DNA of 15,553 bases, taken from NCBI GenBank assembly GCA_002495185.1, contig DAEB01000053.1, forward strand, positions 3,646-19,198, written 5' to 3'. Numbering within the stretch: position 1 is the stretch's first letter; each line of letters opens with the position of its first letter. Below, piece by piece: positions 1-5,859 of the stretch. The position numbers and the translations under genes were made by a program. Source of the stretch: Thermoplasmata archaeon UBA184. GTDB taxonomy: Archaea > Thermoplasmatota > Thermoplasmata > Lutacidiplasmatales > UBA184. The notes under the pieces were generated by a model that was given only the letters and a program-made list of their open reading frames with translations, ran no database searches and was not told where the DNA came from.

Positions 1-63
1 GGAGAACGGGTCGCTCGGGATCTTGATCAGCTCCGACAGCATGTCGACCATCTGACGCTTCAT
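1..63 (-). CDS. Partial gene, N-terminus only; possibly M20-family peptidase/deacylase
   Basis: An open frame reads leftward off the window edge from an ATG at 63-61. Only 21 residues are visible, starting MKRQMVDMLSELIKIPSDPF. The LSELIKIPS stretch resembles the first helix and 'L..L..IPS' motif that opens many M20 metallopeptidases (ArgE/DapE/CPG2 group), but this is too short to identify the family. A purine-rich GGGAG lies about 10 nt upstream of the ATG and could serve as a Shine-Dalgarno. The gene lies 71 nt downstream of the GalU-like gene on the same strand, so it may be a distal operon member or have its own promoter. That it is a real coding start is moderately supported; the peptidase assignment is a guess from one motif. 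Confidence 0.45.
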   Translation of the reverse strand, partial: MKRQMVDMLSELIKIPSDPFS

Positions 64-116
64 CGGAACCAATCTCCCGCGACGAAACGACGTGGACTCA
101 CGGACGAGCGTCTTCC

Positions 117-134
117 GACACGTCCCGCCGTGTC
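117..134 (-). other. Inverted repeat directly after the GalU-like stop codon
   Basis: GACACG (117-122) and CGTGTC (129-134) are perfect inverted copies separated by 6 nt. The structure abuts the TAA stop of the GalU-like gene (137-135). In the minus-strand transcript it would form a 6-bp hairpin. No U-run follows, so a classical terminator is not shown; it may be a 3' end-stabilising or processing structure. Confidence 0.4.
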
Positions 135-1025
135 TTAACGGTGCGGTTCGGCGGGAGCGCGCGAGGCGACCACCCGGGTCCGAGAGAGGGCTCGCGCGAA
201 CCCCTCGGGCGAGCCGACCGACCACCACTCCCCGATCTTCGGTCGAATCACGAGGGCCGCGACGCGGCCCCCGTTCGAAAGGAGCGTCCGGATCCCGTCG
301 GTCAGCTCGAGCTCCCGGGGGCGATGGGCGCGGCGGTACGTCTCGAGCGCGTCGAAGATGGCGGGGTCGAAGGCGTAGACCGCGGTCGCCGCCCAGTGGG
401 TCCTCGGTTTCTCGGGCTTTTCGACCATGCCCGTCACGTCGATTCGTCCGATCCCGTGGAACGAGCGGCCCGGGGTCCCCTCGACCACACCGTAGCGGCG
501 CGGGTCGGCGACCTTCCGGACCAGGAGGACCGCGTCGAGACCGTCCCGCTCGAGGAGCTCCCCCATCGCCCGCGGAAGGTGGCCCCGGTGGGGTTCGAGA
601 AGGATCGCATCGCCGGCGTGGAGGAGGAACCGCTGGCCGCCGACCGACGCCCGGGCCCGGGAGACCGCGTCCCCGAAGCCCCGCGGATGCGGCTGGACCG
701 CGTACGAGAGCCGGAGACGGCCGAGGGTGTCGTAGAGGCGTCGGGTCTCGGTCAGCCGCTCGCCGTGGTGGCGGTGCCGTCGCAGGAACGCCGAGTCGAC
801 CGAGAAGTAGTTGCGGATCGACTGGGCATCGCGGGGCTGGTACACGATCGTGAGGTGGTACGCGCCCGCCGCGACGAGGCTTTCGACCACGATGTGGGCG
901 ACCGGCTTGAGGACCGGGTCTCCGGACCCTCCCCGGTCGTAGAGCGGGAGGAACTCCTTCCGGAGCCCCCGGCTCCACGGGAGCATGCGGGTTCCCTCAC
1001 CCGCGAGGGTGATGACCGCTTCCAT
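135..1025 (-). CDS. GalU-like UTP-sugar-1-phosphate uridylyltransferase (sugar nucleotidyltransferase)
   Basis: This 296-residue protein has the nucleotidyltransferase fold typical of GalU. The N-terminal nucleotide loop LAGEGTRMLPWSRGLRKEFL (7-26) matches the GalU loop (AGxGTRxLPxxxxxPKExLP) and keeps the catalytic-type lysine K23. Other GalU-like segments are PVLKPVAHIVVE (37-48), the QPHPRGFGDAV strand (111-121), the metal-site HAGD with D139, VEKPE (201-205), the LTDGIRTLL helix (241-249) and VGSPEGFARAL (270-280). Two positions are unusual: the proline before the active lysine is R22, and the second metal aspartate expected before VG(T/S)PEG is S269. The gene starts 7 nt after the UDP-sulfoquinovose synthase stop, so the two are co-transcribed, and it would plausibly supply UDP-glucose to that enzyme. 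The exact sugar and nucleotide are inferred. No clear Shine-Dalgarno precedes the ATG, so translation may be coupled to the upstream gene. Confidence 0.8.
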   Translation of the reverse strand: MEAVITLAGEGTRMLPWSRGLRKEFLPLYDRGGSGDPVLKPVAHIVVESLVAAGAYHLTIVYQPRDAQSIRNYFSVDSAFLRRHRHHGERLTETRRLYDTLGRLRLSYAVQPHPRGFGDAVSRARASVGGQRFLLHAGDAILLEPHRGHLPRAMGELLERDGLDAVLLVRKVADPRRYGVVEGTPGRSFHGIGRIDVTGMVEKPEKPRTHWAATAVYAFDPAIFDALETYRRAHRPRELELTDGIRTLLSNGGRVAALVIRPKIGEWWSVGSPEGFARALSRTRVVASRAPAEPHR

Positions 1026-1032
1026 GCGACCG

Positions 1033-2295
1033 TCAGGCCGGAGGGTGCTCGGTCGTCGGCTCCGACCCCTGGGTCGTCGGGGACGAGGCCCCGGGGTGGG
1101 CGGTCGGGGGAAGCCGAGCGTGGAGCGCGGGTTCGCTGTCCACGGAACGCCACTGGACGGTCGGCATCACCACGAAGCGCTTGGCTTCGAGTCGCCGCCG
1201 GAAGTGCAAGAGGTCGTGGAAGATTTCCCGGACGACCTCCTCGAGGTCGCGGGCGCGCTTGTATCCGAGGGCGAGCAGGTGCTCGTGGATCGGGTTGTAG
1301 TAGTGCTGCTCCGCCTCGACCCGGGGGTCGGGGGGGTGCTCGATGACCGGCTTCAACCCGAACTCGTGCGCGACCCTCGCCGTGATCTCGGCGAGCTGGT
1401 TCACGGAGTACGCGGCGTCGAACTGGTTGAAGACCCGGTACTCTCCCGGCTTCGCCGGGTGCTCGACCGCGAGGCGGAGGGATTGCATCGAGTCTTCGAG
1501 CGCGATGAACCCGCGCTTCTGCTCGCCCTTCCCGTACGCGGTGATCGGAAGTCCGAGCACGGACTGGGCGATGAACCGGTTGAGCGCGGTCCCCCACGTC
1601 TCGTCGAAATCGAACCGGGTCAGCAGACGATGGTCGGTGATCTCGGGCGTCCGGATCCCGTAGATGACGCCCTGCATCACGTCCGTGGCCGCGAGGCCGA
1701 AGATCTTCGAGGCGAACATCACGTCGCCCGAGTCGAAGACCTTGCTCCAGTGGTACCACGAGCCCGCCTGGCGGGGGAACGGAAGGTAATCCTTGCGACC
1801 GTGGAACTCGGTCTCGAAGAACCCCTCGGGGATGTCGGTGTTCGGCGTGCCGTACTCGCCCATCGTCCCCATCTTCACGAGATGGGCCGTGGGGCAGGTG
1901 TCCCGAATCGCGTAGATGAGGTGCAGGGTCCCCGTCAGGTTCTGGACCTGGGTCGCGACCGCGTGGTGCACATCGATCATCGAGTACGGGGCGCTGCGCT
2001 GCTCCGCGAGATGGACGACCGAGTCCGGCTTCTCGCGCTCGAGCACCTCGTGGACGAACTGGTAGTTCGTGAGGTCGCCCTTGTAGAATGTGAGCTCCTT
2101 TCCGAGGATCTCCCGGACCGCCTTCTGACGGTTCGGGAAGGACGGGATCGGCGTCGCCGACCATGACCCGACCTCGGCCACGCGCTTTCGGGTCACGAAA
2201 TTGTCGATGCCCACGACCTCGTGACCCCGGGACAGGAGGTGGAGGGCGAGCGGCCAGCCGGAGTACCCATCGATGCCGGTTACCAGGACCTTCAT
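1033..2295 (-). CDS. UDP-sulfoquinovose synthase (SQD1/Agl3 family)
   Basis: This short-chain dehydrogenase/reductase-type enzyme converts UDP-glucose plus sulfite to UDP-sulfoquinovose, the donor for sulfolipids or, as with Agl3 of Sulfolobus, for N-glycans. The NAD-binding Rossmann motif VTGIDGYSGWPLALHL is at 5-20. SQD1 signatures follow: SVVHLAEQRSAPYSMID (92-108), KMGTMGEYGTPNTDI (141-155) with active-site T144, and Y181-x3-K185 in SWYHWSK. Further along are GTALNRF, YGKGEQKRGF, FNQF and PRVEAEQHYYN, all SQD1-like. The start chosen is ATG 2295: an in-frame ATG at 2319 adds eight unconserved residues and sits only about 12 nt from the TATA box. The SQD1-like core ends near the motif MPTVQW, and about 36 Pro/Ser/Thr-rich residues follow. 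The gene leads a two-gene unit with the GalU-like gene. I am very sure of the family; whether the product feeds glycan or lipid is open. Confidence 0.93.
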   Translation of the reverse strand: MKVLVTGIDGYSGWPLALHLLSRGHEVVGIDNFVTRKRVAEVGSWSATPIPSFPNRQKAVREILGKELTFYKGDLTNYQFVHEVLEREKPDSVVHLAEQRSAPYSMIDVHHAVATQVQNLTGTLHLIYAIRDTCPTAHLVKMGTMGEYGTPNTDIPEGFFETEFHGRKDYLPFPRQAGSWYHWSKVFDSGDVMFASKIFGLAATDVMQGVIYGIRTPEITDHRLLTRFDFDETWGTALNRFIAQSVLGLPITAYGKGEQKRGFIALEDSMQSLRLAVEHPAKPGEYRVFNQFDAAYSVNQLAEITARVAHEFGLKPVIEHPPDPRVEAEQHYYNPIHEHLLALGYKRARDLEEVVREIFHDLLHFRRRLEAKRFVVMPTVQWRSVDSEPALHARLPPTAHPGASSPTTQGSEPTTEHPPA

Positions 2296-2326
2296 GGTTC
2301 GAGTGCGACTATCATGCACGCCCCCG

Positions 2327-2336
2327 GTTTAAAAGG
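2327..2336 (-). promoter_or_regulatory. TATA box for the sulfoquinovose operon
   Basis: On the minus strand this reads CCTTTTAAAC, a good archaeal TATA element. Its centre is about 36 nt upstream of the ATG at 2295, predicting a transcript start near 2305 and a very short leader. This placement supports the 2295 start over the one at 2319. Confidence 0.6.
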
Positions 2337-2367
2337 GAAACGGATGCCCAGGCCTTCAGCCAAAGCC

Positions 2368-2375
2368 GCATAAGT
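2368..2375 (+). promoter_or_regulatory. Possible TATA box for the PAC2 gene
   Basis: GCATAAGT lies about 50 nt upstream of the PAC2 start and would place transcription initiation near 2397. This leaves a leader of roughly 25 nt, enough to carry the strong Shine-Dalgarno at 2411-2420. The match to the TATA consensus is only fair. Confidence 0.35.
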
Positions 2376-2410
2376 CGTGAAAGGGTAGGTGGTTTCCGTA
2401 AACCCCGTCG

Positions 2411-2420
2411 GGAGGGGAGG
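2411..2420 (+). promoter_or_regulatory. Strong Shine-Dalgarno that fixes the PAC2 start
   Basis: The run GGAGGGGAGG ends 1 nt before ATG 2422; its first GGAGG is spaced about 6 nt from the start. It argues for ATG 2422 over the in-frame GTG at 2389, whose translated region would run across this purine tract. Confidence 0.7.
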
Positions 2421-2421
2421 A

Positions 2422-3198
2422 ATGGGCGCTTCGGACGTCCGAATCGTAGAGACCCGGGACGAGCCGCTCAGCGGCGCGATGATGGTCGTCGGGTTCCCGA
2501 CGCATGGCCTCGTCGGGTCGGTCGCGGCCTCCTATCTGGTCCATTCGCTCGACATGACGCTCGTCGCCTACATGATCAGCGAGGAGTTCCCGCCGACCGT
2601 GATCATGGAGGAAGGGATCGTCAGCGCGCCCGTCCGCTTCTACGCGAGCAAGCTGGTTTGCGGGGTCGACCGGTCGTGCGACCAACTGCTCGTGATCCTC
2701 TCGGACATCCAGCCGCCTCCCTCGATGCTGAACACGATCGGGAAGGCCCTTCTCGACTGGGCGGAGGGGAAGGGGATCCAGCTGATCGTCGCGGTGGAGG
2801 GCCAGCCGATCGAGGGGGAATCGAAGGGGGACGCCCGCGTCGTGGCGATGGCGAATCGGGCGGCCGCGCCGCTCCTCGAGAAGTACCGGTTCGATGCGGC
2901 GAGCGGGGTCGTCACCGGGCTCTCGGGAGGTCTCCTGCTTGGGGCGATCGCCCGGACGACACCGGTCCTCTGCTTGGTCGCCCAGGCCCACAAGGACTAC
3001 CCGGACGCACGGGCGGCCGCCAAGGTGATCGAGACGATCAACCCTCTCGTGCCCCTCCTCGTGCTCGATACGAAGCCCCTTCGGGACAAGGCCCGTCAGA
3101 TCGAGTCGGAGGTCCGGAAGACGCTGCAGCAGACGCGGGAATCGATCGCGAGCATGCGGTCGACGGAGACAGAAGGCCCGGGTGAGATGTATCGCTGA
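2422..3198 (+). CDS. PAC2-family proteasome assembly/activator protein (PbaA/PbaB-like) with C-terminal HbYX motif
   Basis: The 258-residue protein is a PAC2-domain (COG2047-type) member. It shows the N-terminal strand and glycine loop MVVGFPTHGLVGSVAASYLV (21-40), the MISEEFPPTVIMEEG segment (51-65), LVILSDIQPP (90-99), the VEGQPI loop (125-130) and the GLSGGLLLGAIA helix start (166-177). Residues about 217-246 form a charged helix that looks coiled-coil-prone. The last three residues are M-Y-R, which satisfies the hydrophobic-Tyr-X rule for docking into pockets of the proteasome alpha ring. In Pyrococcus, PbaA/PbaB proteins of this family bind the 20S proteasome through such tails. It therefore probably acts in the cytoplasm as a proteasome assembly or gate-opening factor. 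It is divergent from the sulfoquinovose operon and its 3' end abuts the acetyltransferase gene. Which paralogue it represents is not resolved. Confidence 0.87.
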   Translation: MGASDVRIVETRDEPLSGAMMVVGFPTHGLVGSVAASYLVHSLDMTLVAYMISEEFPPTVIMEEGIVSAPVRFYASKLVCGVDRSCDQLLVILSDIQPPPSMLNTIGKALLDWAEGKGIQLIVAVEGQPIEGESKGDARVVAMANRAAAPLLEKYRFDAASGVVTGLSGGLLLGAIARTTPVLCLVAQAHKDYPDARAAAKVIETINPLVPLLVLDTKPLRDKARQIESEVRKTLQQTRESIASMRSTETEGPGEMYR

Positions 3199-3688
3199 CT
3201 CGGCGATAGGGCCCCCGACGGCCCCGGCACCCGAGGCGCGGCCCCCCGTGACCCTCCGGGAGTTCCGGGCGAACGACCTCCCCTTCGTGGGGGCCATCGT
3301 CGCCGAAGCTCTCCACGAGCACTACGACCCGTCGCTCTACAGCTCCCTTTCGACGGAATGGCCGACCGGTTTCCTCGTCGCGGCGGACGCCTCGGACGTG
3401 CCGGTCGGGTTCCTGCTCGGGGTCAACCAGGTCGAGGGAGAAGCGCGCGTGCTGATGTTCGCGGTCGACCGGAACCAGCGCACGCAGGGGATCGGGACCC
3501 TTCTCATGACGACGTTCCTGGAGCGGTGCCGCGAGCGGCACTTCCGTCGCGTGACGCTCGAGGTCCGGGTCTCGAACGCCACCGCGATCCGGTTCTACAC
3601 TCGCTACCAGTTCTCGGTCGTGGACCTTCTACGGTCGTACTACTCCGATGGGGAGAACGGCTACCAGATGGCCCGCGACCTGCGCTAG
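3182..3688 (+). CDS. GNAT-family N-acetyltransferase (RimI/Ard1-like)
   Basis: This is a GNAT acetyltransferase that transfers acetyl from acetyl-CoA, most likely to protein N-termini. The acetyl-CoA loop is VDRNQRTQGIGTLLM, matching the R/Q-x-x-G-x-G/A signature. The C-terminal region LEVRVSNATAIRFYTRYQF followed by SYYSDGENGYQMARDL closely follows the RimI/Naa10 pattern (LEVR..N..A...Y...GF, YY.DGE.A..M). The longest frame begins at GTG 3182, overlapping the PAC2 end by 17 nt. The conserved domain begins at V23 (VTLREF), so GTG 3248 is a credible alternative start; the residues between are Pro/Ala-rich and include codons rare here (AGA, ATA). Upstream proximity suggests co-transcription with PAC2. 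Archaeal Ard1 enzymes acetylate many proteins, including proteasome alpha subunits in some species, but substrate specificity cannot be read here. Confidence 0.87.
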   Translation: MRCIADSAIGPPTAPAPEARPPVTLREFRANDLPFVGAIVAEALHEHYDPSLYSSLSTEWPTGFLVAADASDVPVGFLLGVNQVEGEARVLMFAVDRNQRTQGIGTLLMTTFLERCRERHFRRVTLEVRVSNATAIRFYTRYQFSVVDLLRSYYSDGENGYQMARDLR

Positions 3689-3712
3689 CGCCGTTTCGGG
3701 TTCACCCGCAGT

Positions 3713-3722
3713 CTTCAAAAAC
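3713..3722 (+). promoter_or_regulatory. TATA box for the CBS-HPF/NAC/Nudix operon
   Basis: CTTCAAAAAC is the only AT-rich patch in the 57-nt gap. Its centre is about 28 nt ahead of ATG 3746, so transcription should begin at or within a few bases of the start codon, giving a leaderless mRNA. No Shine-Dalgarno is present ahead of this ATG, which agrees. Confidence 0.55.
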
Positions 3723-3745
3723 CTCCCTCAAGGTGCCCCCCACCT

Positions 3746-4996
3746 ATGCCCACGGGTTGGCCGAACGCCAGCGACCTGATGACGACGAAGCCGGTGACGT
3801 TACCGCACGACGCTCCGGTCTCGAAGGCGCTCGGGCTGATGCGAACGAATCGGATCCACGAGATCCCGGTCCTTCGCAACAGTCGGCCGATCGGGATGGT
3901 CACCCTCGAGTCGATCGCGCGCCGGAGCCACTGGCTGCTCGGAACGAAGGTCGAACATCTGGTCGTCCTCCCTCCGCTCATCCTTCCCACGACCCCGTTC
4001 GGAGAAGTGGCGGAGCAGCTCCTCGCGTCCGGCCTCCGCGGGGTGCCCGTGGTCGGCCACCGGGGGGAGCTCCTCGGCGTGATCGCACGGAGCGATATCA
4101 TCCGGGCGATGCCGACCCTGCCCGCGTTCCGGTCGGCCGACGGCCCGACCGTCGAGCAGGTGGCCCGTGCCTCGGGAGCGGTCGTCCACGAGGACGACCA
4201 GTGCCGGAACCTGATGGCCCACCTCCGCGTTCTCGAGGAGCACCCCCTGCCGGTCGTCGACCGCAAGGGTCGCGTCGTCGGAGCGATCGGAATCTCGGAC
4301 CTCGGTGCCGCCCTCTGGAAGCCAACCGTCGGCGGGAAGCGGGACGCCGAAGCGCGAGGCAGCCCGCTCGACGTCGCGGTGGGCTCGATCATGCACTCCC
4401 CGGCGGTCACCGTTCCGCTCGGCGCTCTCGCCATCGAGGCGGCCCGGGTCATGTCCCGCGAGAGGGTCTCGAGCGTCTTCGTGGTCGAGGACGGACGGCC
4501 GACCCGCATCGTCAGCCAGTCGGACCTTCTCAGCATCGTCGTTTCGCGGGCCCGGCCGGGCGCCGTGCGGGGCGGGATCGAGAACGTCTACGTCGAGATC
4601 ACCGGGCTCCGCGGGTCGGTCGACCCCGGCCTCCTCGCCGAGATCGATGGCGGCGTGGCGAAGGGCCTCCGCCGAGTCGCCCGCTACGTCCGTCCGACCC
4701 TGCTCACCCTTCACTTCGCCCCGCAGGGGACGCACCGGACCAACGACCTCACGGTCGAGGCGCGGCTCTTCACCGAGCAGGGACGCATCTTCTACGCTTC
4801 CCACACCGGTTGGAACCTGATGGCCGGGGTCGTCGGCCTTCTCGATGAACTCGCGGAGCAGTCCCGGCGCGCGAGCGAACCCGCCCGGGGCCGAGGTCGG
4901 CGTCGGGGCCTTCCCCCCGAGGCGGAGGACGCGACGTTCGAGGACGCCGACCTCGAGGCGAAGATCCGGGCGGTCTCGAACGACGACGAGCCGTAG
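3746..4996 (+). CDS. Four-CBS-domain protein fused to a C-terminal S30AE/HPF-like ribosome-binding domain
   Basis: The 416-residue protein has four CBS units at about 9-60 (LMTTKPVTL...IPVLRNSRPIGMVT), 70-122 (LRGVPVVGHRGELLGVIARSD), 135-188 (LPVVDRKGRVVGAIGISD) and 210-266 (IMHSPAVTV...VVEDGRPTRIVSQSDLL). Tandem CBS pairs usually bind adenine nucleotides. Residues about 278-375 differ: VYVEITGL, a helix ending ...RVARYV, TLHFAP, LTVEARLFT, GRIFYAS and a terminal helix VVGLLDELAEQ. This succession of beta-alpha-beta-beta-beta-alpha and the conserved-looking positions match hibernation-promoting factor/S30AE domains. A basic stretch (380-387) and an acidic tail complete it. The gene is followed after 12 nt by NAC and appears leaderless. 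The CBS call is firm. The HPF-like call rests on pattern matching by eye. I infer a nucleotide-gated ribosome-associated factor. Confidence 0.85.
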   Translation: MPTGWPNASDLMTTKPVTLPHDAPVSKALGLMRTNRIHEIPVLRNSRPIGMVTLESIARRSHWLLGTKVEHLVVLPPLILPTTPFGEVAEQLLASGLRGVPVVGHRGELLGVIARSDIIRAMPTLPAFRSADGPTVEQVARASGAVVHEDDQCRNLMAHLRVLEEHPLPVVDRKGRVVGAIGISDLGAALWKPTVGGKRDAEARGSPLDVAVGSIMHSPAVTVPLGALAIEAARVMSRERVSSVFVVEDGRPTRIVSQSDLLSIVVSRARPGAVRGGIENVYVEITGLRGSVDPGLLAEIDGGVAKGLRRVARYVRPTLLTLHFAPQGTHRTNDLTVEARLFTEQGRIFYASHTGWNLMAGVVGLLDELAEQSRRASEPARGRGRRRGLPPEAEDATFEDADLEAKIRAVSNDDEP

Positions 4997-4997
4997 C

Positions 4998-5004
4998 GAG
5001 GTGG
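4998..5004 (+). promoter_or_regulatory. Shine-Dalgarno for NAC
   Basis: GAGGTGG lies 4 nt before the ATG at 5009, in the 12-nt gap after the CBS-HPF stop. It supports internal initiation on a polycistronic mRNA. Confidence 0.65.
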
Positions 5005-5008
5005 TGCG

Positions 5009-5413
5009 ATGATCCCGGGCGGGCCACGGAACTCCCGTCAGATCGAGCAGATGATGCGTCGGATGGGGATGACCACCGAAGAGGTTCGCGACGTGGAGGA
5101 GGTCATCGTCCGGACGAAGACGAAGGACCACGTCTTCCACGCGCCCGAAGTCACGATCCTGACCGTGCAGGGGGTCCGGACCTACCAGGTCGTCGGTCGA
5201 CCCGAGATCCGCCCCCGCTCGGCCGGAAGCCTCGCTCCGGCGACCCCGGCGGCGGCGCCCGCCGCCGCACCCGCCGGACCGCCCGAGGAGGACGTCCATC
5301 TCGTCATGGAGCAGGCGAACGTCTCCCGCGAGGAGGCGGTCGAGGCGCTCTTCCAGTCGAAGGGCGCGCCCGCGGAGGCGATCCTGCTCATCCTCTCTCG
5401 GTCGCGTTCGTGA
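5009..5413 (+). CDS. Archaeal nascent polypeptide-associated complex protein (NAC alpha type)
   Basis: The 134-residue protein matches archaeal NAC, which forms a homodimer at the ribosomal exit tunnel and contacts nascent chains. The N-terminus (MIPGGPRNSRQIEQMMRRMG) is the family's basic, methionine-rich ribosome-binding segment. The NAC barrel follows at about 26-69: EEVRDVEEVIVRTKTKDHVF, then VTILTVQGVRTYQVVG. An Ala/Pro-rich linker (about 70-92) leads to a C-terminal UBA domain (93-132: EEDVHLVMEQANVSREEAVE...GAPAEAILLILS). Length and domain order are typical, although the linker is longer and more Ala/Pro-rich than in many relatives. It is the middle gene of a tight unit: 12 nt after CBS-HPF, and overlapping the Nudix gene by 4 nt (GTGA). 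The neighbourhood places the CBS-HPF protein beside a ribosome-bound chaperone. Confidence 0.95.
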   Translation: MIPGGPRNSRQIEQMMRRMGMTTEEVRDVEEVIVRTKTKDHVFHAPEVTILTVQGVRTYQVVGRPEIRPRSAGSLAPATPAAAPAAAPAGPPEEDVHLVMEQANVSREEAVEALFQSKGAPAEAILLILSRSRS

Positions 5414-5859
5414 CGGACGACGTAGGGCTGGTCTCGAAGGAGTGCGTCGAGGGGTATCTCTTCGCGGACCCACCGCTCGAGCTCCTCCTGTTCCGCCGAC
5501 CGCCGTCCCGGGGCCGGTACTGGGTGCCGGTCAGCGGGAAGGTCGAGCCCACCGACCGGGACTTCGCGTCGGCCCTCTGTCGAGAGCTCGAGGAGGAGAC
5601 CGGCCTACGGGTCGGGCCGGCCGATCTCATCGACCTGGATTGGCACGTACCGTTCCGCGCGGACAACGGGGAGACCTGGCGGTTGCATGCGTTCGCCGTC
5701 CGGGTCCCGCGGTCGTTCCGGCCGCGACTGAGCCCCGAGCACGAGGCGGCGGAATGGGTCTCGGCAGATGAGGCCGTGGTCCGCCTCCACTTCGACGACA
5801 ACCGGGCGGCGGTCGAACGCCTCCAACGACGGACGGGGAATCCCGTCGCCCCCCACTAG
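5410..5859 (+). CDS. Nudix hydrolase
   Basis: This 149-residue protein has a single Nudix domain that hydrolyses nucleoside diphosphates linked to another moiety. The Nudix helix is GKVEPTD...CRELEEETGL (43-66). The metal-binding core R58-E59-L60-E61-E62-E63-T64-G65-L66 fits REUxEExGU exactly. The first half differs from the GX5EX7R spacing: there is one extra residue and the usual Glu is Asp/Arg, a minor departure. The stretch RYWVPVSGKVE preceding the box is typical of MutT/Ap4A-pyrophosphatase-like members. Start GTG 5410 overlaps the NAC stop, so translation is probably coupled. The substrate is unknown. Because the first gene of the operon has CBS domains, a nucleotide or dinucleotide substrate would make sense, but that is conjecture. 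The stop shares a CTAG with the stop of the convergent surface-protein gene. Confidence 0.9.
   Translation: MTDDVGLVSKECVEGYLFADPPLELLLFRRPPSRGRYWVPVSGKVEPTDRDFASALCRELEEETGLRVGPADLIDLDWHVPFRADNGETWRLHAFAVRVPRSFRPRLSPEHEAAEWVSADEAVVRLHFDDNRAAVERLQRRTGNPVAPH

Noticed and set aside
117..134. Intrinsic terminator after the GalU-like gene
   Set aside because: The hairpin is short and lacks a following T-tract, so it is listed only as an inverted repeat.
985..2166. Long plus-strand open frame opposite the sulfoquinovose synthase
   Set aside because: It has no family resemblance and is antisense to a gene with intact catalytic motifs. In DNA this GC-rich, antisense frames stay open by codon bias.
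1033..2295. Annotation as UDP-glucose 4-epimerase (GalE)
   Set aside because: The SQD1-specific segments EQRSAPYSMID, TMGEYGTPN and PRVEAEQHYYN are present; these are not GalE features.
2296..2319. Earlier ATG at 2319 for the sulfoquinovose synthase
   Set aside because: It adds eight unconserved residues before the Rossmann strand and sits too close to the TATA box to be on the transcript.
3800..5473. 557-codon minus-strand open frame
   Set aside because: It is antisense across three recognisable genes (CBS-HPF, NAC, start of Nudix) and has no recognisable domain.
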